NCBI GenBank assembly: GCA_040754295.1
Contig: JBFMCQ010000008.1
Span: 1-64,000 of the forward strand
Direction of reading: 5' to 3'
Length of the DNA stretch: 64,000 bases
Source of the DNA: Solimonas sp040754295
GTDB taxonomy: Bacteria; Pseudomonadota; Gammaproteobacteria; Nevskiales; Nevskiaceae
The stretch's first letter is position 1, and the number at the start of each line of letters is the position of its first letter. The notes under the pieces were generated by a model. The model had not been told where the DNA came from. It did not search any database and saw only the letters and a list, made by a program, of their open reading frames with translations. Shown here piece by piece: positions 42,978 to 51,031 of this stretch. The translations under genes and the position numbers were made by a program.

Positions 42978-43480
42978 GCGCGCTGATTCGCGACCGGCAC
43001 CTCGTCGAGGACGACTACGCCTCGCTCGCCGACGACGCGCCGCTGCCGCCGGCGGGAAAGGTCATCGTCTCGCTCGAGCGCTGGAGCGCCGAGCGCGAGA
43101 CGCTAGAGCGCAGCGGCCTGACGATCGGCGTGCGCATCCCCAACACGGCGGATCTCGCCGAGGTTTGGCCGCAGCTCTGCGACCGGCCGCTGATCGAAGT
43201 GCAGTTCCCGGCCTTCGGTGACGGCCGCGCCTACAGCCAGGCGCGCCTGCTGCGCGAGCGCTACGGCTTCAACGGCGAGCTGCGCGCCAGCGGCGCCGCA
43301 GTGGTGATCGATCAGGCCGCGCAACTGTCACGCTGCGGTGTCAACGCATTCGTGCTGCGCGCCGACCAGCGCGCCGAGGCTTTTCTCGAAGCGCTGCAGC
43401 GCGCCGCGGAAACCGCCTGGTATCAGCACCCGTCCGGCGCGCCGCTGCCGCTGCACGCGCGGCGGCGGGCCACGGTATGA
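42974..43480 (+). CDS. DUF934 family protein, sulfite reductase partner
   Basis: The 168-residue protein contains 'VIVSLERWSAERETL', 'GVRIPNTADLAEVWP', 'IEVQFPAFGDGRAYSQARLLRERYGF' (in parts) and 'VNAFVLRADQ', typical of DUF934. Genes of this family regularly follow a siroheme sulfite reductase, which suggests a role in its maturation or electron supply; this is known only from gene order. ATGA overlap with cysI indicates coupled translation. Confidence 0.85.
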   Translation: MSALIRDRHLVEDDYASLADDAPLPPAGKVIVSLERWSAERETLERSGLTIGVRIPNTADLAEVWPQLCDRPLIEVQFPAFGDGRAYSQARLLRERYGFNGELRASGAAVVIDQAAQLSRCGVNAFVLRADQRAEAFLEALQRAAETAWYQHPSGAPLPLHARRRATV

Positions 43481-43484
43481 GCCC

Positions 43485-45182
43485 TCAGGCCTCCAGCTCG
43501 ATCACGCGGTTACGCCCGCCGCCCTTCGCGCGATACATCGCACGGTCGGCCTGCTCGATCGTCGTGCTCATCGCATCGCCGGCTCGGTGCCGCGCGAGCC
43601 CGATGCTCAGCGTCAGCGTGCCGCCGGCGTGATCCACCGGGATCCCGCGTGACGCGACCGCCGCACGCAGGGTTTCCGCGGTGGTATGTGCTTGGGCACT
43701 GGAATCGACACACAGTGCGATGACGAACTCCTCGCCGCCATAGCGGCACACCAGGCTGTCCGCCGGCACGATGCGGCGCAGCGTCGTGGCGACCGCGGAC
43801 AGCGCGTCGTCACCGGCACGGTGGCCCAGCTCGTCGTTCAGCGCCTTGAAGCGGTCGAGGTCGCAGAACAGCACGTACAACCGCCGCCCCTGCCGCTGCG
43901 CTTCCGCCGCGAGCACCGGGAAGCGCTGTTCCCAGGCGCGGCGGTTGAGCAGCCCGGTCAGCGCGTCGGTCATCGACAACTGCTCGGTGAAATGGAAACG
44001 GCGGCGATGCGCGAGCGCGCGGTCTGCCAGACCGATCGCCAGCACGACCGCCTCGAAGCTGCCGGCGACCGGCATCACATCGTCCAGCCACGGCCAGTCG
44101 GCGAATGCGCCGGCGACCTGCATCGAGGTCATGAAGGTCACCGCCATCAGCGGCAGCCAGCCGAGCAGAAAATAGGCGCCGTAGCGCGAGCCCTTGATCC
44201 AGGCGACCAGCGCCGCGACCGGCAGCAGCAGAGCGCCGAGCGCGAGCAGCGGGTTGATCGCGGCACGCGCCACGGCCGCCGGCGCCGCCGCCGGCACCAG
44301 TCCGGCACCGACGACCGACGCGAACAGCGCCACGTAACCCAGCATCAGCCAGCGCATCCGCGGCGCGGTGTGCTGCATGCGCGCGAAGTCGACGAGAAAC
44401 AGGTAGGCGCTGATCACGCTCACGATCGTCGCGGCTTTGCCGATCGTGCCGGCCGCCGGGGCCCACGCCTGCAGGCGCAGCACGGTGAACAGATAGCCGC
44501 TTACGATCGCCTGCAGCACGACGAAGCAGGCGAGATAGAGCGCGTACCACAGATACGCGCGGTCGCGCAGGATCAGCAGGAAGACGATCGCGGTCAGCGC
44601 CATTGCCAGCATTGCGCCGAGGCTGGCGCTGGTCAGCGCGACCCACAGCGCATTTGTCTGCAGATAGTCGGATAGCGGCTCGACCGTGATCGTCACGCCC
44701 GGGGCGAGCGTCGGATAAGGCTCCAGCCGCAGCAGCAGCGGCGCCGCCGGCGGCAGATCGGCGGGCAGCTCGAAGACCGGTGCGCCGTAGCCGGACAGAC
44801 CGGTCGCCGCCGCTGCGAGAACGTCGCCGCGCAGCGGCGCGTCACGCCCGGGGATGTGCAGCGTCACCGCACCGAAGACGACGCGATGCACCTGCAGCAC
44901 CAGCGGTCCGGCCGGCCAGCGGCCCTCGCGCGGCTGGATGCGCAGCCAGGCGCCGTCCGGGTTGCGCGGGAACCGGTTGAGGCGCGCCGGATCGAAGGCG
45001 ACGAAGCCGTCCGCGGACGGAGCGTCTGCGCGCGGACTGCCGGCACCGGTCCAGTGCTCGGCCTGGATCGGCACGGCCGCCGCCGTCGCGGTGCCGGCAA
45101 GCAGCGCGAGGCAGACCGCCAGCGCCGCCGGCAGCAAGCTCCGCTGCCGTGCGCACAGCGCACTCAATCTGCAGAACAGCAT
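43485..45182 (-). CDS. Diguanylate cyclase with 7TMR-DISM sensor
   Basis: The 565-residue protein has a signal peptide (1-34), a periplasmic DISM-type beta domain (about 40-175), seven hydrophobic helices (about 185-390) and a C-terminal GGDEF domain with 'RYGGEEFVIAL', the active GGEEF form. The inhibitory RxxD motif is not in the standard place. It should make c-di-GMP in response to an unknown periplasmic signal, and the FimX-like effector encoded at 27 kb is a possible receiver. It converges with the DUF934 gene with 4 bp between stops. Confidence 0.9.
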   Translation of the reverse strand: MLFCRLSALCARQRSLLPAALAVCLALLAGTATAAAVPIQAEHWTGAGSPRADAPSADGFVAFDPARLNRFPRNPDGAWLRIQPREGRWPAGPLVLQVHRVVFGAVTLHIPGRDAPLRGDVLAAAATGLSGYGAPVFELPADLPPAAPLLLRLEPYPTLAPGVTITVEPLSDYLQTNALWVALTSASLGAMLAMALTAIVFLLILRDRAYLWYALYLACFVVLQAIVSGYLFTVLRLQAWAPAAGTIGKAATIVSVISAYLFLVDFARMQHTAPRMRWLMLGYVALFASVVGAGLVPAAAPAAVARAAINPLLALGALLLPVAALVAWIKGSRYGAYFLLGWLPLMAVTFMTSMQVAGAFADWPWLDDVMPVAGSFEAVVLAIGLADRALAHRRRFHFTEQLSMTDALTGLLNRRAWEQRFPVLAAEAQRQGRRLYVLFCDLDRFKALNDELGHRAGDDALSAVATTLRRIVPADSLVCRYGGEEFVIALCVDSSAQAHTTAETLRAAVASRGIPVDHAGGTLTLSIGLARHRAGDAMSTTIEQADRAMYRAKGGGRNRVIELEA

Positions 45183-45322
45183 GGCGACATATCGGCCCGA
45201 GCGCCGGACGAAAAGCGTAAGCGCAACGATAGCCGCGGCCGCCCCGCGGCGCAGCTGCGGGGCCTATGAACGGATCGTCTGCGGCGACGCGCGTAGCGCG
45301 ACGCCAGCGACGGCTGCGCTGC

Positions 45323-45396
45323 GTAGGTCGGGCTTGAGCCGCTTGAGCCCGACAGCGGGCTCGAATGTCGGCCTGAAGCCCGGCCCACGAGCGCAG
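45323..45396. repeat. GTCGGGCT palindromic repeat pair
   Basis: GTCGGGCT (45327-45334) and AGCCCGAC (45346-45353) form an 8-bp stem; a second related palindrome TGTCGGCC...GAAGCCCGGCC follows. A similar hairpin is found at 62926-62956. It lies in the 235-bp gap between the diguanylate cyclase and the exported protein gene, which holds nothing else I can support. Confidence 0.6.
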
Positions 45397-45417
45397 GGTC
45401 AGGACAAACGACGGCGC

Positions 45418-46434
45418 TTAGCGCTGCAGCGCGTCGACCTCCAGCCGCCGCGCCGCCTCCAGCAGATCCGGCCGTCCGAACGCGCGGTCGGTATACGCCG
45501 ACAGCGGCCGCGCAGGGATGAGCGCGACGTTGCTCAGCACCGGCCCCAGCGCATTGGGCACGCCCAGCGCGGAGGTCAGTGTGATCGAGCCGACGCGCAA
45601 CGGCCCGGCGGCGCCGCGCTCGTGCAGCGCGAGCCCGTAGAACGTCAGCTCGATCTCCTGTACGCCCGGCTTCAGATCATGCGCGCTCTGCGCCTCGGCA
45701 ATCGGCCGGCCGGCGAGATCGCTCAGCGTCGCCGCGAGGTGGTAACGCCCGGCAGCGAGCACTTCGGCCTGCGCGCGCAGCACCAGGCTGCCGTCGCGCA
45801 GCGCGTTGTCGAATACGCCGGTCAGGCGCGCGCCGGGGCTGCTGTACTGGAAACCGCCGCTGCCGGCGAAACTCTCGCCGTCGGCCGCGAGCGCACGCAG
45901 CTTGACCATGATGCTCTTCGCATGGCCGGGCGCCGGCGCGTGCTCCGGCGCAAGCCGGTAGCGCACACTGTAGACGCCGTCGCCACGCAGCACGTCGGCG
46001 CCACGGCCGTCGTCGGCGTAGTCGAGCTCGGCGAGCGTGCGGCCGGCCTCGTCGACCAGCGTCGCCGTGATCGTCAGCGCCTGGCCGCGAGTGAGCGCCT
46101 CGCGCAGGCTGCGCGGCGCGGCGTCTTCGAGGCTCGCATACAGATCCACGTTCTGTCCGGCCTCGAACGCGATGCCGGACGCCCAGACGGCGAGCTGACG
46201 CTCCGAGTGCTGGCGTCCGCGCAGCACCTGCCGCGTCGGCGTGCGCTGCGCGACGATCGGATCCGGCATGCCTTCGCGCACCGGGCGCGACCACTCGGGA
46301 TAGCGCGCGGCTTCGCGGTAGCTCGCCGCGGCGTCGAGCGCGAGCGGGCGCTGCAGCTCTGCGGCCTGCGCGAGCGGCGCGATGATGGCCGCGAGCGCGG
46401 CGATCGAGAGGCTGCGATGAATCGTGCTGTGCAT
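45418..46434 (-). CDS. Exported beta-domain protein (DUF4785-like)
   Basis: The 338-residue protein begins with a signal peptide (1-24, ending LAQA) and continues as a beta-rich protein with 'DGRGADVLRGDGVYSVRYRL', a motif typical of Ig-like or 'choice-of-anchor' domains. DUF4785 is the closest family I recall. It starts 15 bp after the lipase-like gene stop and is surely in its operon, so it may be a secretion or folding partner, or a second secreted factor. No catalytic motif is visible. Confidence 0.7.
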   Translation of the reverse strand: MHSTIHRSLSIAALAAIIAPLAQAAELQRPLALDAAASYREAARYPEWSRPVREGMPDPIVAQRTPTRQVLRGRQHSERQLAVWASGIAFEAGQNVDLYASLEDAAPRSLREALTRGQALTITATLVDEAGRTLAELDYADDGRGADVLRGDGVYSVRYRLAPEHAPAPGHAKSIMVKLRALAADGESFAGSGGFQYSSPGARLTGVFDNALRDGSLVLRAQAEVLAAGRYHLAATLSDLAGRPIAEAQSAHDLKPGVQEIELTFYGLALHERGAAGPLRVGSITLTSALGVPNALGPVLSNVALIPARPLSAYTDRAFGRPDLLEAARRLEVDALQR

Positions 46435-46449
46435 GGCGTTGTCCTCTCT

Positions 46450-47457
46450 TCAGTACAGGATGCCGATGAACTGGCCGGTGCTCATCGAGCTCTGCACCGT
46501 CGTGCCCGGCGCGCACGGCGAGCCGCTGCAGGTCCAGATGCCGCCGGGGATCGCCTTGCGCACGTCGCGGTCGGCGTCGTTGCGCTCGTCGTCGTGGTTC
46601 TCGTGCGAGGCGTCGAGATTGCGAAAGCCGCTGCCCTCCTGCTTCGACGAATTGCCGCAGACGTTCGAGTTGTCGTAGCTGGTGCCGGCCGAGCCGCTGC
46701 AGGCGAAAATCGACGCGTACTGCACGACCCCGTCGTCCTCGCCGGAGAGGCAGGCGCTGGCACCGAAGATCGCCTCGTAGCCGCCGGTCAGATAGACGTT
46801 CTTCGCCGGCGCGTTCGAATAGGTGCGCACCTGCACGTCGTCGGCGCTGCGCAGCCACCAGGTCGGATCGTCGCAGTCCTGAATCCACGAGCCGGCCCAG
46901 TTGCAGGCCCAGTTCGAATCGCCGCAGACCGCATCGGCGCCCTGCGAGCCGCGGTGCGCGCCACCGGTCGTGACCGCGAGGCCGATGCGGCTGGCAACGG
47001 TGCTGTACGGCCCGTTGTAGTTGTAGTTCGGATCCGAGCTGTCGTTGTTGCCGAGGATGAAGTCCATGACGGTGCCGCCCATCGAGTGCGCGACGACCCA
47101 GAACGTCCCACCCTGCGCGTACGTCTGCGCACAGCGGTTGCCGCCGCCGTCGGCGCCACCGTTGGTCGCATTGACGATCTCGTTGGCGACCTCGCCGGCC
47201 GCCTGCGCGTCCCAGTACGGTCGCGAGCCGTTGTAGCCGATCACGTAATACGAGCTCGCGAAGTTCTTGGTCGCTTCCTTGATGAAGTCGCGCGTGCCGC
47301 TCTTCCAGTAATTGCGAGCCGTCGACCAGTTCGTGTACGTGCCGGTGTCGGTCTGCTTGCCGTGCACGAAGATCAGGCAGGGTGCCGCTTGCGCGGAAAC
47401 ACTGACGAGCAGCAAGGCGACAGCCGCCGTCGCCCTGCCGAGGCAGGTATGAAGCAT
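46450..47457 (-). CDS. Exported lipase/esterase-like alpha/beta hydrolase, Cys-rich
   Basis: The 335-residue protein has a signal peptide (1-24, ending AQA), then 'CLIFVHGKQTDTGTYTNW' (oxyanion strand), the nucleophile elbow 'VVAHSMGGTVMDF', and C-terminal acidic and histidine candidates in 'EDDGVVQY' and 'ASHENHDDE'. More than ten cysteines suggest several disulfide bonds in the periplasm or outside the cell. It is the first gene of a two-gene operon with the DUF4785-like protein. The substrate is not evident. Confidence 0.83.
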   Translation of the reverse strand: MLHTCLGRATAAVALLLVSVSAQAAPCLIFVHGKQTDTGTYTNWSTARNYWKSGTRDFIKEATKNFASSYYVIGYNGSRPYWDAQAAGEVANEIVNATNGGADGGGNRCAQTYAQGGTFWVVAHSMGGTVMDFILGNNDSSDPNYNYNGPYSTVASRIGLAVTTGGAHRGSQGADAVCGDSNWACNWAGSWIQDCDDPTWWLRSADDVQVRTYSNAPAKNVYLTGGYEAIFGASACLSGEDDGVVQYASIFACSGSAGTSYDNSNVCGNSSKQEGSGFRNLDASHENHDDERNDADRDVRKAIPGGIWTCSGSPCAPGTTVQSSMSTGQFIGILY

Positions 47458-47588
47458 CGTTCTCTCCTTGTCGCACCGAATGGGCCGGATTTCTCGATCC
47501 GGTTTGGCGCGGCAAGGCTGACATGCTTCGGTTAACGAATCATGTAGGGGAATTCCTTAAGGGGAATCACCCAGACCGCGTTCACCGG

Positions 47589-49691
47589 TCACACTGCCTG
47601 AAACCCGATCCCGCGCCTGCAATCCGGCTTGACCCGCATCTCGTCGCGCAGCAAGCCAATCAAAACTGCATCGTCGCCAAGGAATCCGCCAAGCTCCGCC
47701 CGCTTGCGGACCAGCGCGAAATCCGCCGGCGTCAGCAAGTCCAGCTCGTCCAGCTCATGCGGTGCCGGCCGGCCGAAGAAGTGGACGAAAGCAAGGCGCG
47801 CACGCTCGCGGTCCAGGTACTCGACTCTCAACTTGAACATGAAGCGCCGGAGCGACGCACCATCGAGCGCGTCCATGAAGTTCGTCGTGCAGACGAAGGG
47901 CAAGGGATGCGATTCCATCCATGTCAGCATCTCGTTGACTTGCGAGATCTCCCAATGGGCGCGCGCATGCTCGCGAGAGCGCAGCAGCGAATCCGCCTCG
48001 TCGAAGATCAGCATCGCGCCTTCGCTTCGTGCCTCGCGGAAGGCATCGGCAATGTTCTTCTCGGTTTCGCCAACCCACATGCCGAGCAGGTCGGACGTCC
48101 GCTTCTGAATGACCTCGATGCCCATTGACCTTGCCAGGTGACGCGCGTAAGCGCTCTTGCCGGTTCCCGGCGGGCCATAGAGGCATAGCGAGAACGGCGT
48201 TCGGCTGCTCGAAGGACGCGCAACCTGCTCCAGAACGTGCAGCGATCGCCGATCGGCGTTGAGCAGAGACGGCAGATAGTCGTCGGTCATTCGCGGGCGA
48301 GGAGGCGTAGCCTTGCCGCCATTCATCGCCTTGAGCAGGCTCTCCGCCACTTCGCGAGCCTCGGCGACCCCGCCGCCCGCCAGTGTCGCAGCACGCGCCG
48401 CCGCAGACGCGATCGCGGGCACTGTAACCAGGTCGCGCGCGAGCGCGTCGAGCTCCGCGTCCGAGGCGGTCACGCCCGATGTGGCCAGTGCCTTGTCCCA
48501 GATGCGGCGCCGCACCGCGGCGCCGGGACACCTCAGCTCCATGGCATACGTCATGCGCCGGATCACCGTGCTCGGCACGCGCCACGGATCGTTGACGATC
48601 CAGATCACCGGCACCGGCAGACTTTCCATCAGCCGGTGCAAGTAGACCTTCGAGCCCGGTGGTCTGGACAGACGTCGGCCGGCGAAGTCGAACGACTCCT
48701 CGCCGCAGACGAGATCCTCGGCTTCGTCCACCATCAGCACGATCTTGCGTTTGCGACGCCGAAGCATGTAGGACGCGCGCCGCAGCGTCGCCAGGCGTTC
48801 GCTGCGGTCGGGCTCGTCGCCCTCCTCGTCGGTTTCGCCGAGAGCGACCAGCGGTAGCCCGATCTGCCCGGCCAGTGTCTTCGCAAACTCGGTCTTTCCG
48901 GTCCCCGGTGGACCGTACAGCAGAACGTGCAGGCCATCGCCACACGCGCCATTGCTTCGGCCCATCAAGCGCGCCAACAGCTCCCGCGCATCGCCCAGGT
49001 GCGAGAAGCTGTCCCAGTCCAGCTCGGCGCGCTGTGTGCGCCCGATCAGATGCTCGGTGAGATCGGCAGGCGGCGTCGGATAGGCGTGAACCAGACGCTT
49101 GACCGCTTCCGGCACGGCGATATCTCCGGTGCAGTCGACTGAGCACAGACCGGCGCTGACCAGGACCCCATTCGGCGACAGCGCCTCTGCGCAACTCCGC
49201 GGCACGCCGGCCACTGCAAGGAGCCACGCCAGAGACCGCGGCTTGAGGTCCGGATCGTCATACAAATAGCAGGCCTTCCAGAGCGCCGACACCTTGTCGC
49301 ACATCGTCAGGCGCAGGATCAGTCCGTACAAAGCCGCGGTATGCGCATCGAGCGAGAAGAACTGCGCAAGCGCATTGACATGCGCCTGCATGCTGCTGCA
49401 AACCGGCAGCGCCAGCGACCGCAGCTCGGCACGCATCTTCTTCAGGAGGCTGACAAGCTCCGCGAGACTTGGTGCGTCGGCTTCCGCTTCAGGCTGCCCG
49501 TCCTGCCAGTCGTCCCGAACGCCCGATGCATTCAAGTCCAGCGCCGACCCAAGCGCGGCTTTCAGCCTGCTCTCCGGGATTCCCAGCGTCGGCGCGCGGC
49601 GCCGAAGATTGTCGACGTACGTGAGAAGTACGCCGAGCTCGAATGGGTCCGTCTCGCTATACAGCGTGCGATAGTCGCGGGGGCGGGGCAT
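47589..49691 (-). CDS. Tandem AAA+ ATPase of unknown function
   Basis: The 700-residue protein has a helical N-terminal region (1-240) without a recognised domain, a first AAA+ module with Walker A G260-PPGTGKT and Walker B 'MVDEAED' (320-326), and a second with Walker A G506-PPGTGKS and Walker B 'LIFDEADSL' (561-569), plus the sensor-like 'CTTNFMDAL'. Both sites look intact. Its start codon and ribosome site are in an inverted repeat. It is divergent from a nuclease-like gene. A role in defence or protein remodelling is possible but not shown. Confidence 0.8.
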   Translation of the reverse strand: MPRPRDYRTLYSETDPFELGVLLTYVDNLRRRAPTLGIPESRLKAALGSALDLNASGVRDDWQDGQPEAEADAPSLAELVSLLKKMRAELRSLALPVCSSMQAHVNALAQFFSLDAHTAALYGLILRLTMCDKVSALWKACYLYDDPDLKPRSLAWLLAVAGVPRSCAEALSPNGVLVSAGLCSVDCTGDIAVPEAVKRLVHAYPTPPADLTEHLIGRTQRAELDWDSFSHLGDARELLARLMGRSNGACGDGLHVLLYGPPGTGKTEFAKTLAGQIGLPLVALGETDEEGDEPDRSERLATLRRASYMLRRRKRKIVLMVDEAEDLVCGEESFDFAGRRLSRPPGSKVYLHRLMESLPVPVIWIVNDPWRVPSTVIRRMTYAMELRCPGAAVRRRIWDKALATSGVTASDAELDALARDLVTVPAIASAAARAATLAGGGVAEAREVAESLLKAMNGGKATPPRPRMTDDYLPSLLNADRRSLHVLEQVARPSSSRTPFSLCLYGPPGTGKSAYARHLARSMGIEVIQKRTSDLLGMWVGETEKNIADAFREARSEGAMLIFDEADSLLRSREHARAHWEISQVNEMLTWMESHPLPFVCTTNFMDALDGASLRRFMFKLRVEYLDRERARLAFVHFFGRPAPHELDELDLLTPADFALVRKRAELGGFLGDDAVLIGLLRDEMRVKPDCRRGIGFQAV

Positions 49692-49721
49692 GATGATCTC
49701 CAGTTTTCTGGAGACATCATG
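49689..49721 (-). promoter_or_regulatory. Inverted repeat enclosing the start and ribosome site of the AAA+ gene
   Basis: On the minus strand CATGATG-T-CTCCAG, loop AAAA, CTGGAG-AT-CATCATG form two stacked perfect stems of 7 and 6 bp separated by a small bulge. The last ATG is the start codon of the AAA+ gene, and GGAG in the right arm is its ribosome site. The structure could hide the translation start, or the DNA could be an operator for a dimeric repressor. Confidence 0.65.
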
Positions 49722-49834
49722 TAATCGGTGTGCGACACGCGGTGTCGCGGATCAATAGGGAGGCAGCTCGTCTTGTGCGACGCGCTCTTGATCCAATAAG
49801 CTCACGGGCGGTGCGATGCTCGGGGGGCTGTCTC

Positions 49835-50983
49835 GTGAAAAAGAGCTTCTTTGGCCGATTCAAGAGTCATCTGAAGCAGGACTTCGGTGGGCGCTATCTC
49901 GGGGCAGTGCTTGCAGAGTGCATCAATGCCGAACCAGGCATAGCGAAGACACTCTGGGGAATTTCTATAGACCCGCGCCACCACGCCGTCACAGCCGAAT
50001 GGGTCTTTCCTGGCAAGGATAAAGGTCGGCGCGCAGATCTGGTAGTACTGAAGAAGAAGGATCGGCAGCTAGTGGCGCTCGCGGAGATTAAGTACGAAGA
50101 CCACAAGTTGGATTCCACTGGAGCCCAGCTCAAGGACTACCTTGATCTTGTTGAACGGCAGTCTGGGCTTGCGTTTGTTTACCTTACGAAGCACGCGCCT
50201 AAACACGAAGACAAGTGGAAGGTGCAACAAGCAGGGCACCGGGCATATACATACGGCGATCTTTTTCAAGCGCTCCACGCGAACAAGGGATTGCGCGGCA
50301 ACCACACAGCACAACTTTTGATGGACTTTCTGCGCGAGGAGGGCTACGTGTTCACGCAAAACATAGACGCTCAGGACGTAAAGGCGCTGATTGCACAGAC
50401 CTGTGGATTCCCCCAAGCCGCTGGCCTTGGAAAGCTCTTTTCAGGCGCGACATACGAGCGGACAACAGATGCGCTTCAGCAGATTCTTGCGAATGCCGCA
50501 GTGCTCGGCGACTCCTTCTATGAACAATACGGAGCCGTCGCATTTGGTAACCGTCCATTTACCAGGTTCACTTCCCTTCCCTGGATCAATAAGACTGGGA
50601 TGAAATTGCTAGCGAAAGAATTGGACGACTACGATGAGGTGTATCTTCCAAGAAGGAGCATCTCTGGTGGCTCGTTATTTGTTTGGTCCCAAATGCGATT
50701 CGCAGGAAAATCAGGGTGGATGTATCTGTATATTGAGCAGTCGTATGAGCTGAGTACCGGCACGGACCATAAGTTAAAGATTAGATTGGGCGGAACAATT
50801 GATACCGAGCGAGCTAGGCACGAGCACTGGCGGAAGGTCGGGCTAAATACCACGCTCGATAAGCTACGAGAAGTGGTGAGACAGTTGGTCAAGGCCTCTT
50901 TGGGTGACGCCCTTGCGGATCAAGCTCATTTTGGCGGCGACAAAAGGAAAGCTTTGGCGAAACTTCGAAGTGCCATGGCTTGA
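49835..50983 (+). CDS. PD-(D/E)XK nuclease-superfamily protein
   Basis: The 382-residue protein has the core D68 ('RRADLVVLKK') and E84-I-K86 ('ALAEIKYEDH'), separated as in PD-(D/E)XK nucleases of the PDDEXK_4 type. The GTG at 49835 is preceded by a GGGGGG tract and followed by 'KKSFFGRFKSHL'; earlier in-frame starts are possible. Base composition is clearly lower in G+C than the neighbours (28 of 60 bases are G or C at 50701-50760), which indicates recent transfer. It is divergent from the AAA+ gene and converges with pnkp. A role in phage or plasmid defence is inference. Confidence 0.75.
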   Translation: MKKSFFGRFKSHLKQDFGGRYLGAVLAECINAEPGIAKTLWGISIDPRHHAVTAEWVFPGKDKGRRADLVVLKKKDRQLVALAEIKYEDHKLDSTGAQLKDYLDLVERQSGLAFVYLTKHAPKHEDKWKVQQAGHRAYTYGDLFQALHANKGLRGNHTAQLLMDFLREEGYVFTQNIDAQDVKALIAQTCGFPQAAGLGKLFSGATYERTTDALQQILANAAVLGDSFYEQYGAVAFGNRPFTRFTSLPWINKTGMKLLAKELDDYDEVYLPRRSISGGSLFVWSQMRFAGKSGWMYLYIEQSYELSTGTDHKLKIRLGGTIDTERARHEHWRKVGLNTTLDKLREVVRQLVKASLGDALADQAHFGGDKRKALAKLRSAMA

Positions 50984-51031
50984 AGCCTCTCCAATAGATT
51001 CTGGTTTTCGTCACGAATCGGCATGACTTGC

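Noticed and set aside
43485..45182. Inhibitory I-site in the diguanylate cyclase
   Set aside because: The four residues five positions before GGEEF are P-A-D-S, not R-x-x-D.
47589..50983. AAA+ and PD-(D/E)XK genes as one two-gene operon
   Set aside because: They are divergent and the nuclease gene differs in base composition, so a single transcriptional unit is excluded. A shared promoter region is all that is seen.
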